Origin: JBBWZH01 sp035544115
Lineage (GTDB): Bacteria; Actinomycetota; Actinomycetes; Mycobacteriales; CADCTP01
Assembly: GCA_963714145.1 (NCBI GenBank)
Contig: OY970235.1
Coordinates: 6,758,001 to 6,822,000, forward strand
Direction: 5' to 3'
DNA: 64,000 nucleotides
Shown: one piece after another, positions 52,301-59,794 of the stretch
Layout of the letters: the number at the start of each line of letters is the position of its first letter
Position numbering within the stretch: position 1 is the first letter of the stretch
Translations under genes and position numbers: made by a program
Notes under the pieces: model-generated
The model's input: the letters and a program-made list of their open reading frames with translations, nothing else
The model's database searches: none
Told to the model about the DNA's origin: nothing

Positions 52301-52432
52301 GGTGCCGTTCTCGAAGTCGCTGGTCAGCACGACGACCGGGTCGGCGGCCCGGGCGGCCGGGGCCACCGCGACCGCGCCGGCAGCCACCGTGACCAGGCTG
52401 GCGAGTGCGCCGAGGAACCTTCGCAGAGTCAT
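49313..52432 (-). CDS. Secreted GH10 endo-1,4-beta-xylanase with four carbohydrate-binding modules
   Basis: The 1039-residue protein has a signal peptide (MTLRRFLGALASLVTVAAGA, ending AARAA). Two CBM4/9-type modules follow at about 30-180 (VVLTSDFENGTSQGWFGRGS) and 190-340 (GAASDFEGGTAQGWFPRISS). The GH10 catalytic domain is at about 345-660, with acid/base Glu482 in AWDVANEVIDE and nucleophile Glu589 in QVTELDVSSNFD. Two CBM9-like modules end it at about 690-860 and 870-1039. It degrades xylan outside the cell. Its last module has a truncated copy 1.2 kb away. Confidence 0.93.
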   Translation of the reverse strand: MTLRRFLGALASLVTVAAGAVAVAPAARAADPVVVLTSDFENGTSQGWFGRGSAALAVSPDTPHAGAASLLTTGRTATWNGPGRDVLGLLAPGATYTVRAQVRLAAGAANTAMHLTMQHTPTGGTQTFERVANATGTATGWTELLGEYSFQTDSSELQLYLESDDASVSYYLDDLTITQTAPPPNGPPDEAGAASDFEGGTAQGWFPRISSEQLTVSTADAHSGQRSLLTANRTAAFAGPAFNVLGKMTKGKKYALSVWVKLAPGQATVDMRLSVERRLAGTPAFQTIAAGAGVTSGQWAQLSGTFVLGVDVDFLTVYVETASGTASFFIDDFVLTFLPAKPIQADLPSLKDVLAGDFPVGAAASPADTVGEKAKLLAKHFDSITPGNAMKWDATEPTEGNFTFGDADTLAAFAAANNIKLRGHTLVWHSQTPAWVFQHPDGTPLTANPADKALLLSRLETHIRAVAGRYADQIYAWDVANEVIDESQPDGLRRSPWYTITGLDYLRVAFRVAREAAPNAKLFINDYNTEYPAKRVALFNVVQRLRAEGVPIDGVGHQLHINIERQRLDEIEKTFQLFARLGIEQQVTELDVSSNFDFVQSLPSFPPDVLAAQGYRYRDLFNLFRRYQRDLTAVTIWGGADDGTWLKSFPISRLDQPLLFDEDLQAKPAYWGIVDPSRLPQITRTLLTPQAHPRVDGQQDLQWTLLPSTQVFSAGAMRGDFQARWDGRFLYVDVTVTDPSRDPADAVDLFVDQDNGKTGTYGTDDAHYRIRRDGRHTAGIRVETRPTSTGYRVEAALPLRAAGAVDRPLGFDLRLTDVHSGQTVSWNDNRQGQDTDTSRWGTLTLASPAGTADVGRGTPVIDGVADRAWAHAARLGTAVRVLGTTGATATAKLLWDAGHLYVLATVHDPTLDNSSPNAFEQDSVEIFVDPDNTKNTGYTDDDGQYRVSFTNAQTISGNFNAGLVANNLTSATKLVPGGYVVEASIAFNPVTPHPGSLVGFDLQVNDATAGTRTAVTTWQDPTGLSFRNTSRWGTLHLTH

Positions 52433-52462
52433 GCAGCAGCCCCCACCGGGCCGCCGCTTGCC

Positions 52463-52473
52463 CGAAATTTTCG
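52463..52473. promoter_or_regulatory. Xylanase-type operator CGAAA-N-TTTCG
   Basis: CGAAAATTTCG (minus strand) lies 30 bases before the xylanase ATG. It resembles the CGAAA-N-TTTCG repeat reported upstream of actinomycete xylanase genes, where a repressor lifts on xylo-oligosaccharide. No regulator gene is adjacent. Confidence 0.65.
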
Positions 52474-52534
52474 TAACTCTTCCGATACTTCACCGGACCC
52501 TACGGCCGGCCCGAGCAGGGGGTCAAGCCGCGGT

Positions 52535-54184
52535 TCAGCCGACCGCGGCGCCGGCCGCCCGGCCGGCGGCCCGGCCGCTGAACAGGCAGCCGCCCAGGAA
52601 GGTCCCCTCCAGCGACCGGTAGCCGTGCACGCCACCGCCGCCGAACCCGGCCACCTCGCCGGCCGCGTAGACGCCGGGCAGCGCCGAGCCGTCGGCGCGC
52701 AGCACCCGGCCGGCCAGGTCGGTCTGCAGGCCGCCGAGCGACTTGCGGGTCAGGATCGACAGCCGCACCGCGATCAGCGGGCCGGCGGCCGGGTCGAGCA
52801 GCCGGTGCGGCTTGGCCACCCGGGTCAGCCGGTCGGCCAGGTAGCCGCGGGCGCCGCGGATGGACACGATCTGTAGGTCCTTGCTGTACGGGTTTGCCAC
52901 CTCGCGGTCCCGGGCGACGATCTCCGCCCGGACCGCGGCCGGGTCCAGCGCCGGCGTACCGACGATCGCGTTCATGCCGGCGACCAGGTCGGCCAACTCG
53001 GTGGCGACGACGAAATCGGCGCCGTGCCGGAGGAAGTCGCGCACCGGGCCGGGGGCGCCCGGCCGCAGCCGGCCGGCCAGCAGCCGGAAGTCCTTGCCGG
53101 TCAGGTCCGGGTTCTGCTCGGAGCCGGACAGCGCGAACTCGCGCTCGATGATCTTCTCGGTGAGCACGAACCAGGTGTGCGGGTACCCGGTGGTCATGAT
53201 GTGTTCGAGCGTGCCGAGCGTGTCGAAGCCGGGGAACAGCGGCGCCGGCAGCCGGCGGCCGAGCGCGTCCAGCCAGAGTGCGGACGGGCCCGGCAGGATG
53301 CGGATGCCGTGCCCGGGCCAGATCGGGTTCCAGTTCTGGATGCCCTCGGTGTAGTGCCACATCCGGTCCGGGTTGGCGATGCTGCCGCCGGCCGCCGCGG
53401 TGATCTCCAGCATCCGTCCGTCCACATGGGCCGGTACGCCGGTGAGCATCCGCTCGGGCGGGGTGCCGAGCCGGGCCGGCCAGCTGGCCCGGACCAGGTC
53501 GTGGTTGCCGCCGATACCACCCGAGGTGATGACCACGGCCTGCGCACGCAGTTCGAACTCGCCGACCCCGGTCCGGGACGAGGCAACCCCACGGTCCACA
53601 GTGGATGGTTCGAGCACGGTGCCCCGGACCCCGTCGACCACCCCGCCGGTCACCGTCAGTTCGTCCACCTGATGCCGGAACCGCAGCTGCACCAGGCCGG
53701 CGTCGACCGCGGCCTGCACCCGCCGGGCGAACGGCTCCAGCACGCCCGGCCCGGTGCCCCAGGTGATGTGGAACCGGGGCACCGAGTTGCCGTGCCCGGT
53801 CGCCAGGTAGCCGCCGCGCTCGGCCCAGCCCACCAGCGGGAAGAACCGCACCCCCTGCCGGTGCAGCCAGGCCCGCTTCTCCCCGGCGGCGAACTCGACG
53901 TACGCCCGCGCCCACTGCCGGGGCCAGTGGTCCTCGGGGCGGTCGAAGCCGGCGGTGCCCAGCCAGTCCTGCCAGGCCAGCTCGGCCGAATCGCGGATGC
54001 GCAGCCGGCGCTGCTCCGGTGAGTCGACCAGGAACAGCCCTCCGAACGACCAGAAGGCCTGCCCGCCGAGGCTCGCGGCCGGTTCCTGCTCGACCAGGAT
54101 CACCCGCCGGCCGGCGTCCGCCAGCTCGGCGGTCGCGACCAGCCCGGCCAACCCGCCACCCACCACGATCACATCGGCGTCCAT
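52535..54184 (-). CDS. FAD-binding dehydrogenase (3-ketosteroid dehydrogenase-like)
   Basis: The 549-residue protein starts MDADVIVVGGGLAGLVATAE with a full FAD loop. VEQEPAASLGGQAFWSFGGL is the conserved second segment. The C-terminal flavin segment is LPGVYAAGEVAGFGGGGVHG. SLEGTFLGGCLFSGRAAG ends it. It belongs to the flavocytochrome c/KstD-like group that desaturates alkyl-ketone rings, but the substrate is unknown. It is a single gene. Confidence 0.87.
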   Translation of the reverse strand: MDADVIVVGGGLAGLVATAELADAGRRVILVEQEPAASLGGQAFWSFGGLFLVDSPEQRRLRIRDSAELAWQDWLGTAGFDRPEDHWPRQWARAYVEFAAGEKRAWLHRQGVRFFPLVGWAERGGYLATGHGNSVPRFHITWGTGPGVLEPFARRVQAAVDAGLVQLRFRHQVDELTVTGGVVDGVRGTVLEPSTVDRGVASSRTGVGEFELRAQAVVITSGGIGGNHDLVRASWPARLGTPPERMLTGVPAHVDGRMLEITAAAGGSIANPDRMWHYTEGIQNWNPIWPGHGIRILPGPSALWLDALGRRLPAPLFPGFDTLGTLEHIMTTGYPHTWFVLTEKIIEREFALSGSEQNPDLTGKDFRLLAGRLRPGAPGPVRDFLRHGADFVVATELADLVAGMNAIVGTPALDPAAVRAEIVARDREVANPYSKDLQIVSIRGARGYLADRLTRVAKPHRLLDPAAGPLIAVRLSILTRKSLGGLQTDLAGRVLRADGSALPGVYAAGEVAGFGGGGVHGYRSLEGTFLGGCLFSGRAAGRAAGAAVG

Positions 54185-54249
54185 CGCATTGTCCTATCAG
54201 GACCCGCGGCAGGCCCGGCAGCCGGGCGGCCGTCAGCTCGGTGACGAGG

Positions 54250-55116
54250 TCAGCCGGGCGGCAGCATCGGGGCCGGCACGGGACTTGCCGGCTGGAGCAG
54301 GCCGAGGGTGTAGGCGGTGGCCAGCGCGCTGGCCCGGTTCCGGACACCGAGCTTGCCGAACAGCCGGGCCTGCGTGTTCTCCACCGTCTTGGGCGCGATG
54401 CCGAGCGCGTGCGCGGTCTGCCGGACGGTGTGGCCGAGCGAGATCGAGACCAGGATGTCGGACTCGCGCGCGGTCAGGTCGACCGGCCCGGCCGGCCCGC
54501 CGGACCCGCCGCTGGTCAGCACGCCCAGCGCGGCGGCCCGGGCCACCAGGTGCACGCAGCTGCGGGCCTGCAGCTTGGCGAAGATCCGGCGCTTGTGGTT
54601 CTCCACCGTGTCGATCGCGATGCCCAGCAGCAGCGCGATCTCCGGGACGCTGTGCCCGCTGCCGACCAGCATGATGATCTCCAGCTCGCGGTCGGTGAGA
54701 CCGGCCCGGGCCCGCGCCGCGCCGACCACCGCCGGCACCGGCTGGCGCAGCTGGGCTAGCAGCGACTCCAGCCCGTGCCGGGACGGGACCAGCACCGTCG
54801 CGCCGGCCCGGCGGGCCTCGCCGAGTTGCTGCGCGGTCATCCGCTCGTACACCAGCACCGCGCGCACCTGCGGGAACCGGCGGCGCAGCACGGACAGCGT
54901 GCGGAACGCCTCGGACGGCCGGATCTCCGCGTCCACCAGCAGCACGTCCGGGCGGCGCAGCCGGCACAGCGTGGCGACCCCGGCCGGGCCGGCGACATGG
55001 CCGACCACGGCCAGGTCGGCGAGGGTGGAGAAGTAGGCGACCAGCGCGTCGCAGAGCAGCCGCCGGCTGGACTGCACGGCGAGCCGGAGCGGCGCACCTG
55101 ACTGCTGCGTCCCCAC
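54250..55116 (-). CDS. LuxR-type regulator with two tandem HTH domains
   Basis: The product has about 288 residues from the GTG at 55116; a GTG at 55206 extends it by 30 residues. A receiver-like domain (LRLAVQSSRRLLCDALVAYF, RRPDVLLVDAEIRPSEAFRT) is followed by two LuxR HTHs: LTDRELEIIMLVGSGHSVPE with TVENHKRRIFAKL, and LTARESDILVSISLGHTVRQ with TVENTQARLFGKL. The receiver aspartate equivalent is in VDAE. Two HTH copies in one chain are unusual. Confidence 0.8.
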   Translation of the reverse strand: MGTQQSGAPLRLAVQSSRRLLCDALVAYFSTLADLAVVGHVAGPAGVATLCRLRRPDVLLVDAEIRPSEAFRTLSVLRRRFPQVRAVLVYERMTAQQLGEARRAGATVLVPSRHGLESLLAQLRQPVPAVVGAARARAGLTDRELEIIMLVGSGHSVPEIALLLGIAIDTVENHKRRIFAKLQARSCVHLVARAAALGVLTSGGSGGPAGPVDLTARESDILVSISLGHTVRQTAHALGIAPKTVENTQARLFGKLGVRNRASALATAYTLGLLQPASPVPAPMLPPG

Positions 55117-55378
55117 CTGCCCCACCTGTCGTCGTCGACTGGGAAGGGCGCGCCGCAGGCCCCGCCCCACAGTAGGCGTCCACGTTGCGTAAAGTCTAGT
55201 TTGCACATTCGTTAGTTATTCAAACCAATAATGCCCTCTTACTCCCCGTCCCTCCCTCGCGTACGTCGAAACGGACGGAATACCCCCGGGGGCGGTGCGG
55301 TCGCTCGATCCGCCACACCAGAATCCGTACACCGGCTGCCCCCTGCCGGCGGCGGCCAAATCGCCCGAGGGGGTAAGG

Positions 55379-56959
55379 ATGGTGGATTCAGCGCGCCCGC
55401 CGACGTCCAAACCGGTCGTCGGCCGGCGCAGATTCCTGCTAGGGCTGGGCGCCGGCGCGGCCGGAGCGGCCGGGGCGGTGGTGCTGCCTGGCCAGGCCAG
55501 CGCGGATACCGCCGCTGCCGGGCTACCCGGCGCCGGCGCCGCTGCGACTCCGGCCGACCGGTTCGGCCGGATCTTCCCGCAACTCCCGTCGTTCTCCAAC
55601 GGCGACGGCCGGATGGCCGCGGCGCTGACCGATATCGCCAAGCCCGGCGGCATCCTGGACGCCAAGGACAACCTCGCGGTCGGCCCGGTGCTGCTGATCA
55701 CCGACCCGGCCCAGAGCGTGGGCAACCAGGACAACCCGACGCACACCGCGGGCACCACGTTCTTCGGTCAGTTCCTCGACCATGACATGACCTTCGACGC
55801 CGCCTCCCCGCTCGGTGTGCCGACCGTGCCGGAGAACTCGACGAACACCCGCAGCCCGGCGCTGGACCTGGACTCCGTCTACGGCCGCGGCCGGGTGGCC
55901 GACCCGCAGTTCTACGACAGCGCCGACCCGGTGAAGCTCCGGATCGAATCCGGCGGACTGTTCGAGGATGTGCCGCGCGGCGCGGACGGCCGGGCGATCA
56001 TCTCCGACCCGCGCAACGACGAGAACGTCATCATCTCCGGCCTGCAAACGGCGATGATCACCTTCCACAACCGGGTGGTCGACCTGCTGCGCTCGCAGGG
56101 CGTGCCGGCCGCGGCCGTGTTCGACCAGGCGCGCCGGCTGGTCACCTGGCACTACCACTGGATCATCGTGCACGAGTTCCTGCCGCAGATCATCGGCCCG
56201 GCGATGGTCAACGACATCCTCACCAACGGCCGGCGCTACTACCGGCCGGAGCCGGGGCCGGCGTTCATCCCGGTCGAGTTCCAGGGCGCCGCCTACCGGT
56301 TCGGGCACAGCATGGTGCGCCCGTCCTACCGGGCGAACCTGGCCGGAAACCCCGACGGCAGCGCGTTCTTCGGCTTCATCTTCGACCCGGCCGGGGAGGG
56401 CCAGGCCGACCCGGTCGACCTGCGCGGCGGCCGGCGGGCCCGCCGCCGGTTCATCGGCTGGCAGACGTTCTTCGACTTCGGCGACGGCGCGGTGCGCCCG
56501 AACAAGCGGATCGACCGGCGCATCTCCACCCCGCTGTTCCGGCTGCCGCTGTCGGCGATCGCCAGCGGCGCGCCGCCGATCTCGCTCGCCCAGCGGAACC
56601 TGCTGCGGCACGTGACCTGGAGCATCCCGGCCGGGCAGCGGATCGCGCAGACGATGGGTGTGCAGATGCTGCACCTGCAGGAACTCGCCGACTACGGGCT
56701 GGCGCTGGAGAACCAGACCCCGCTCTGGTACTACGTGCTGGCCGAGGCGGAGATCCTGGCGCAGGGGCTGACCCTCGGCCCGGTCGGCGGCCGGATCGTC
56801 GGCGAGGTGTTCATCGGCCTGCTGCAGCTCGATCCGAACGCCTACCTGGCCGCGCAGCCCGGCTGGACGCCGACGCTGCCCAGCCGCACCGCCGGCCAGT
56901 TCGGCATGGTCGACCTGCTCCGGTTCGCCAAGTTGGACCCGGCCAGCCGCGGGCAGTAG
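55379..56959 (+). CDS. Animal-type haem peroxidase with Tat signal
   Basis: The 526-residue product begins with a Tat-like signal (GRRRFLLGLGAGAAGAAGAV). Peroxidase segments include FGQFLDHDMTFDAASPLG (distal His), RNDENVIISGLQTAMITFHN, and YHWIIVHEFLPQIIG. GHSMVRPSYRANL carries the proximal histidine region. The family oxidises halides or phenolics outside the cell. GAGGGGG precedes the ATG. Confidence 0.86.
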   Translation: MVDSARPPTSKPVVGRRRFLLGLGAGAAGAAGAVVLPGQASADTAAAGLPGAGAAATPADRFGRIFPQLPSFSNGDGRMAAALTDIAKPGGILDAKDNLAVGPVLLITDPAQSVGNQDNPTHTAGTTFFGQFLDHDMTFDAASPLGVPTVPENSTNTRSPALDLDSVYGRGRVADPQFYDSADPVKLRIESGGLFEDVPRGADGRAIISDPRNDENVIISGLQTAMITFHNRVVDLLRSQGVPAAAVFDQARRLVTWHYHWIIVHEFLPQIIGPAMVNDILTNGRRYYRPEPGPAFIPVEFQGAAYRFGHSMVRPSYRANLAGNPDGSAFFGFIFDPAGEGQADPVDLRGGRRARRRFIGWQTFFDFGDGAVRPNKRIDRRISTPLFRLPLSAIASGAPPISLAQRNLLRHVTWSIPAGQRIAQTMGVQMLHLQELADYGLALENQTPLWYYVLAEAEILAQGLTLGPVGGRIVGEVFIGLLQLDPNAYLAAQPGWTPTLPSRTAGQFGMVDLLRFAKLDPASRGQ

Positions 56960-57079
56960 CGCGCCGACTGTCCCTTGTGGATGGCCGGCCGGCGGCCGGC
57001 TGTCCGAAGTGGACGGGCCGGCCGGCGGGCCGGCCCGTCCGATGTGGACCGGCCGGGCGAAGTTCGCTGAGCGGGATGC

Positions 57080-57097
57080 TTGACCATGACACGGTGT
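57080..57097 (+). promoter_or_regulatory. MerR-type promoter with dyad
   Basis: TTGACC (57080-57085) is followed by ACACGGTGT (57089-57097), a dyad typical of autoregulated actinomycete MerR promoters where the spacer holds the site. It lies 24 bases before the MerR start. Confidence 0.5.
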
Positions 57098-57120
57098 GAG
57101 GCGGTGTCCTTGGAGGCGTC

Positions 57121-57939
57121 ATGTTCAGCATCGGAGACTTCGCCCGGCACGGTCGCGTGTCCATTCGCATGCTCCGTCATTACGACGCGATCGGACTGCT
57201 GCCGCCGGCCCAGGTCGACCCGTCCAGCGGCTACCGGTCGTACGCCGGTGCCCAGTTCGCCCGGCTCAACCGCATCATCGCGCTGAAGGATCTCGGCTTC
57301 ACCCTGCAGCAGGTCCAGCTGATCCTGGACGAGCAGGTCAGCGCCGAGGAACTGCGCGGGATGCTGCGGTTGCGGCAGGCCGAGCTGGCCGCCGCGATGG
57401 CGGCCGACGCCGACCGGCTGGCCCGGGTCGAGGCGCGGCTCCGAACCATCGAAAGTGAGGGACGCATGCCCGCCACGGACGTCGTACTGAAGCGGATCGC
57501 GCCGGTCCGGGTGGCCGAGCTGACCGCGGTCGCCGCCGGCTACGAGCCGGAACATATCGGGCCGGTGATCTCGCCGCTGTTCGTCGAGCTGTGCAAGCGG
57601 CTGGACCAGGCCGGCGTGGTGCCGGTCGGGCCGAGCATCGCCTACTACGAGGCCGGCCCGGACGGTGGCGACACGATCCTGGTGCACGCCGCGCTGCCGG
57701 TCAGCGGCGACGCCCCGCCCGGAGTGTCGCTTGTGGACCTGCCGGCGATCGAGAACGCGGCGACGATCGTGCACCACGGCTCGATGGACAACGTCATGCC
57801 GACCGTGCAGACCCTCGCCCGCTGGCTGGACGAGCACGGCTACCGGTCCACCGGCTACGCCCGCGAGCTGTACCTGGAGTGCCCGGACGACCGCGACCAG
57901 TGGGTGACCGAGCTGCAGGAGCCGGTCAGCGCCGGCTGA
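57121..57939 (+). CDS. MerR-family regulator with GyrI-like effector domain
   Basis: The 272-residue protein starts MFSIGDFARHGRVSIRMLRH with a MerR winged helix (YDAIGLLPPAQVDPSSGYRS) and a dimerisation helix. The C-terminal 150 residues (MPATDVVLKRIAPVRVAELT, YYEAGPDGGDTILVHAALPV) form a GyrI-like effector-binding domain for hydrophobic cations. GGAGG precedes the ATG. Confidence 0.9.
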   Translation: MFSIGDFARHGRVSIRMLRHYDAIGLLPPAQVDPSSGYRSYAGAQFARLNRIIALKDLGFTLQQVQLILDEQVSAEELRGMLRLRQAELAAAMAADADRLARVEARLRTIESEGRMPATDVVLKRIAPVRVAELTAVAAGYEPEHIGPVISPLFVELCKRLDQAGVVPVGPSIAYYEAGPDGGDTILVHAALPVSGDAPPGVSLVDLPAIENAATIVHHGSMDNVMPTVQTLARWLDEHGYRSTGYARELYLECPDDRDQWVTELQEPVSAG

Positions 57940-57977
57940 GCCGGCCACCTCCGGCCGGGCAGCTAGGGTCTACCGGC

Positions 57978-58577
57978 ATGGCGCGATGGCTCTACCTGGT
58001 CCGGCACGGCGAGGCGATCGACGGCAGGCTCAGCGATGCCGGCAAGCGGCAGGCCCGGCTGGTCGGGCAACGGCTGGCTGACGCGCCGGTCGGCGCGATC
58101 TACCACAGCCCGCTGCCCCGGGCGGCCGACACCGCCGCGCTGATCGCCGCGCAGCTGCCGTCCGGCGTACGGGTGGCGGAGTCCGAGCTGATCGGGGACT
58201 ACATCCCGGCGGTACCCGATCCGGAGCTGCTGCGCACGCTGCCGGCCAGCTATGCCGAGCTGATCGCCGAGAACTCACCGGCCGACGTGGCCGCCGGCGC
58301 GGAACTGGCGGCAGCGGCGCTGGCCCGGTTCGCGGTACCGACCGAGGCGGAGACCCGCGAGGTGCTGGTCACCCACAACCAGATCGTCGGCTGGTTCATC
58401 CGGCACGTGCTGGACGCGCCGAGCTGGCGCTGGCTGGGGTTGAACCAGTGCAACGGCGCGATCAGCACGCTGCTGTTCCGGCCGGCCCGGCCGGCCGGCC
58501 TGGTCAGCTTCAACGAGCTGGGCCACCTGCCGGTCGAGCTGCGGTGGACCGGTTTCCCGGCGGAGCTGCGGGGCTGA
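57978..58577 (+). CDS. Histidine phosphatase superfamily protein
   Basis: The 199-residue protein has the RHG motif WLYLVRHGEAIDGRLSDAGK, YHSPLPRAADTAALIA and TREVLVTHNQIVGWFIRHVL, giving the two catalytic histidines. It is a phosphoglycerate mutase-like phosphatase. It follows the MerR gene closely and may be in the same transcript. Confidence 0.88.
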   Translation: MARWLYLVRHGEAIDGRLSDAGKRQARLVGQRLADAPVGAIYHSPLPRAADTAALIAAQLPSGVRVAESELIGDYIPAVPDPELLRTLPASYAELIAENSPADVAAGAELAAAALARFAVPTEAETREVLVTHNQIVGWFIRHVLDAPSWRWLGLNQCNGAISTLLFRPARPAGLVSFNELGHLPVELRWTGFPAELRG

Positions 58578-58595
58578 TCCGCAGCCACCGCGGCG

Positions 58596-58630
58596 CGGCC
58601 GGGTAGGGCCTTTCGGGCGCTACCCGGCCG
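58596..58630 (+). terminator. Hairpin after the phosphatase gene
   Basis: CGGCCGGGTAG (58596-58606) pairs with its complement (58620-58630). The loop holds GGCCTTTCGGGCG and could form an inner stem. It begins 18 bases after the stop. Confidence 0.7.
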
Positions 58631-58775
58631 GCCGACCGGGCCGGGCGGGCCGACCGACCGACCGGGCCGACCGACCGACCGGGCCGACCGACCGACCGGG
58701 CCGGGCGGGCCGACCGACCGACCGGGCCGGGCCGGGCGGGGCGGCCGGGCCGGGCGGGGCGGCCGGGCCGGGCGC
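58631..58775. repeat. GC-rich tandem repeat (17-bp units)
   Basis: Three exact head-to-tail copies of a 17-base unit (GACC three times, then GGGC) fill 58651-58701 and a fourth lies at 58711-58727. Flanks are GGGCCGGGCG variants. No coding frame is supported. Such minisatellites vary in length by slippage. Confidence 0.8.
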
Positions 58776-58833
58776 GCTGCATTCGCTGGGTCGGCGTGAC
58801 AACCTGGGCGGGTCAGCCGGAGTTTCGAGGGGC

Positions 58834-59247
58834 ATGAGACGAACCGTTCTTGCCGTCGCCGGCGCCGTCACCCTGCTCGGTGGCGTCGTCGGGGTGACGA
58901 CGCTGGCCTCGGCCGCCGGCGGCGGTGGCACGCCGGCTCCCGCGCCCAGCACGACGCGGCCCGCCCCAGACGTGACCCCGGCCCCGACGCCGGCGATCAG
59001 CCCGGGCACACCCGCCCCGGTCCCCGGCACGACCAGGCCGGGCCCCGAGGTGAGCCCCGGGGTACCCGGCCCGGTCCCGGGCACGACCAGGCCAGGCCCT
59101 GAGGTGAGCCCCGGGGTGCCCGGCCCGGTGGCCAGCCCGACCAGGTACACCCCCGAGGTGACCCCGGCCATGCCCGTCCCCCGCACGACCAGGCCCGCCC
59201 CTCAGGTGACCCCGGCCCCCCGGCCCAGCGTTACGCCGTCGCGGTAG
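58834..59247 (+). CDS. Secreted Pro/Thr-rich repeat protein
   Basis: The 137-residue product has a signal peptide (MRRTVLAVAGAVTLLGGVVG, ending ASA). The rest is low complexity: repeats of PVPGTTRPGPEVSPGVPGP, with TPAPTPAISPGTP and VTPAMPVPRTTRPAPQVTP. It is probably extracellular and flexible. It lies just before the sigma gene. The neighbouring membrane protein has similar PAISPA and VPGTTR segments. Confidence 0.75.
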   Translation: MRRTVLAVAGAVTLLGGVVGVTTLASAAGGGGTPAPAPSTTRPAPDVTPAPTPAISPGTPAPVPGTTRPGPEVSPGVPGPVPGTTRPGPEVSPGVPGPVASPTRYTPEVTPAMPVPRTTRPAPQVTPAPRPSVTPSR

Positions 59248-59272
59248 TAGACCGGACCGGAGCCGCCCGTCG

Positions 59273-59794
59273 ATGCAGCGCGACCAGTACGAGACGTTCG
59301 AGGACTTCGTCGCGGGTGCGGCGACCCGGCTGCTGCGTGCCGCGGTCTTCCTGGTCGCCGACCGGCACCAGGCCGAGGACCTGGTACAGATCGCGTTCGA
59401 GCGCACCGCCCGGCACTGGCGCCGGGTGGTGCGGTCCGGGAACCCGGAGGCGTACGCCCGGCGGGTGCTGGTCAACCTGGCGATCGACGACACCCGGCGC
59501 CGCCGCCGCAAGCCCGCGCTGCCCGGCGGCGGCGCGCACGAACTGGACCAGCTCGGCAGCGCGGCACCGGACCGGCGGATCGCCGACCTGGAACTGCGCG
59601 ACCTGGTCGAACGGTCGCTCGCCGCGCTGCCGCCGCGGCAGCGCGCGGTGCTGGTACTGCGGTACTGGTGCGACCTCACCGAGCGGGAGATCGCCGCCGA
59701 CCTGGGGATATCCGTCGGAACCGTGAAGAGTCAGGCCGCCCGGGCGCTGGCCCGGCTGCACCAGGACCTGGCCCTGCGGGAGGAGGCACGATGA
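59273..59794 (+). CDS. SigE-type ECF RNA polymerase sigma factor
   Basis: The 173-residue protein has region 2 (FEDFVAGAATRLLRAAVFLV, AEDLVQIAFERTARHW) and region 4 (RSLAALPPRQRAVLVLRYWC, LTEREIAADLGISVGTVKSQ). It matches the SigE-like ECF group of actinomycetes. Its stop overlaps the next gene start by ATGA. Confidence 0.92.
   Translation: MQRDQYETFEDFVAGAATRLLRAAVFLVADRHQAEDLVQIAFERTARHWRRVVRSGNPEAYARRVLVNLAIDDTRRRRRKPALPGGGAHELDQLGSAAPDRRIADLELRDLVERSLAALPPRQRAVLVLRYWCDLTEREIAADLGISVGTVKSQAARALARLHQDLALREEAR

Noticed and set aside
58631..58775. A CRISPR array.
   Set aside because: The 17-base units are head to tail without spacers, and no cas genes are near.
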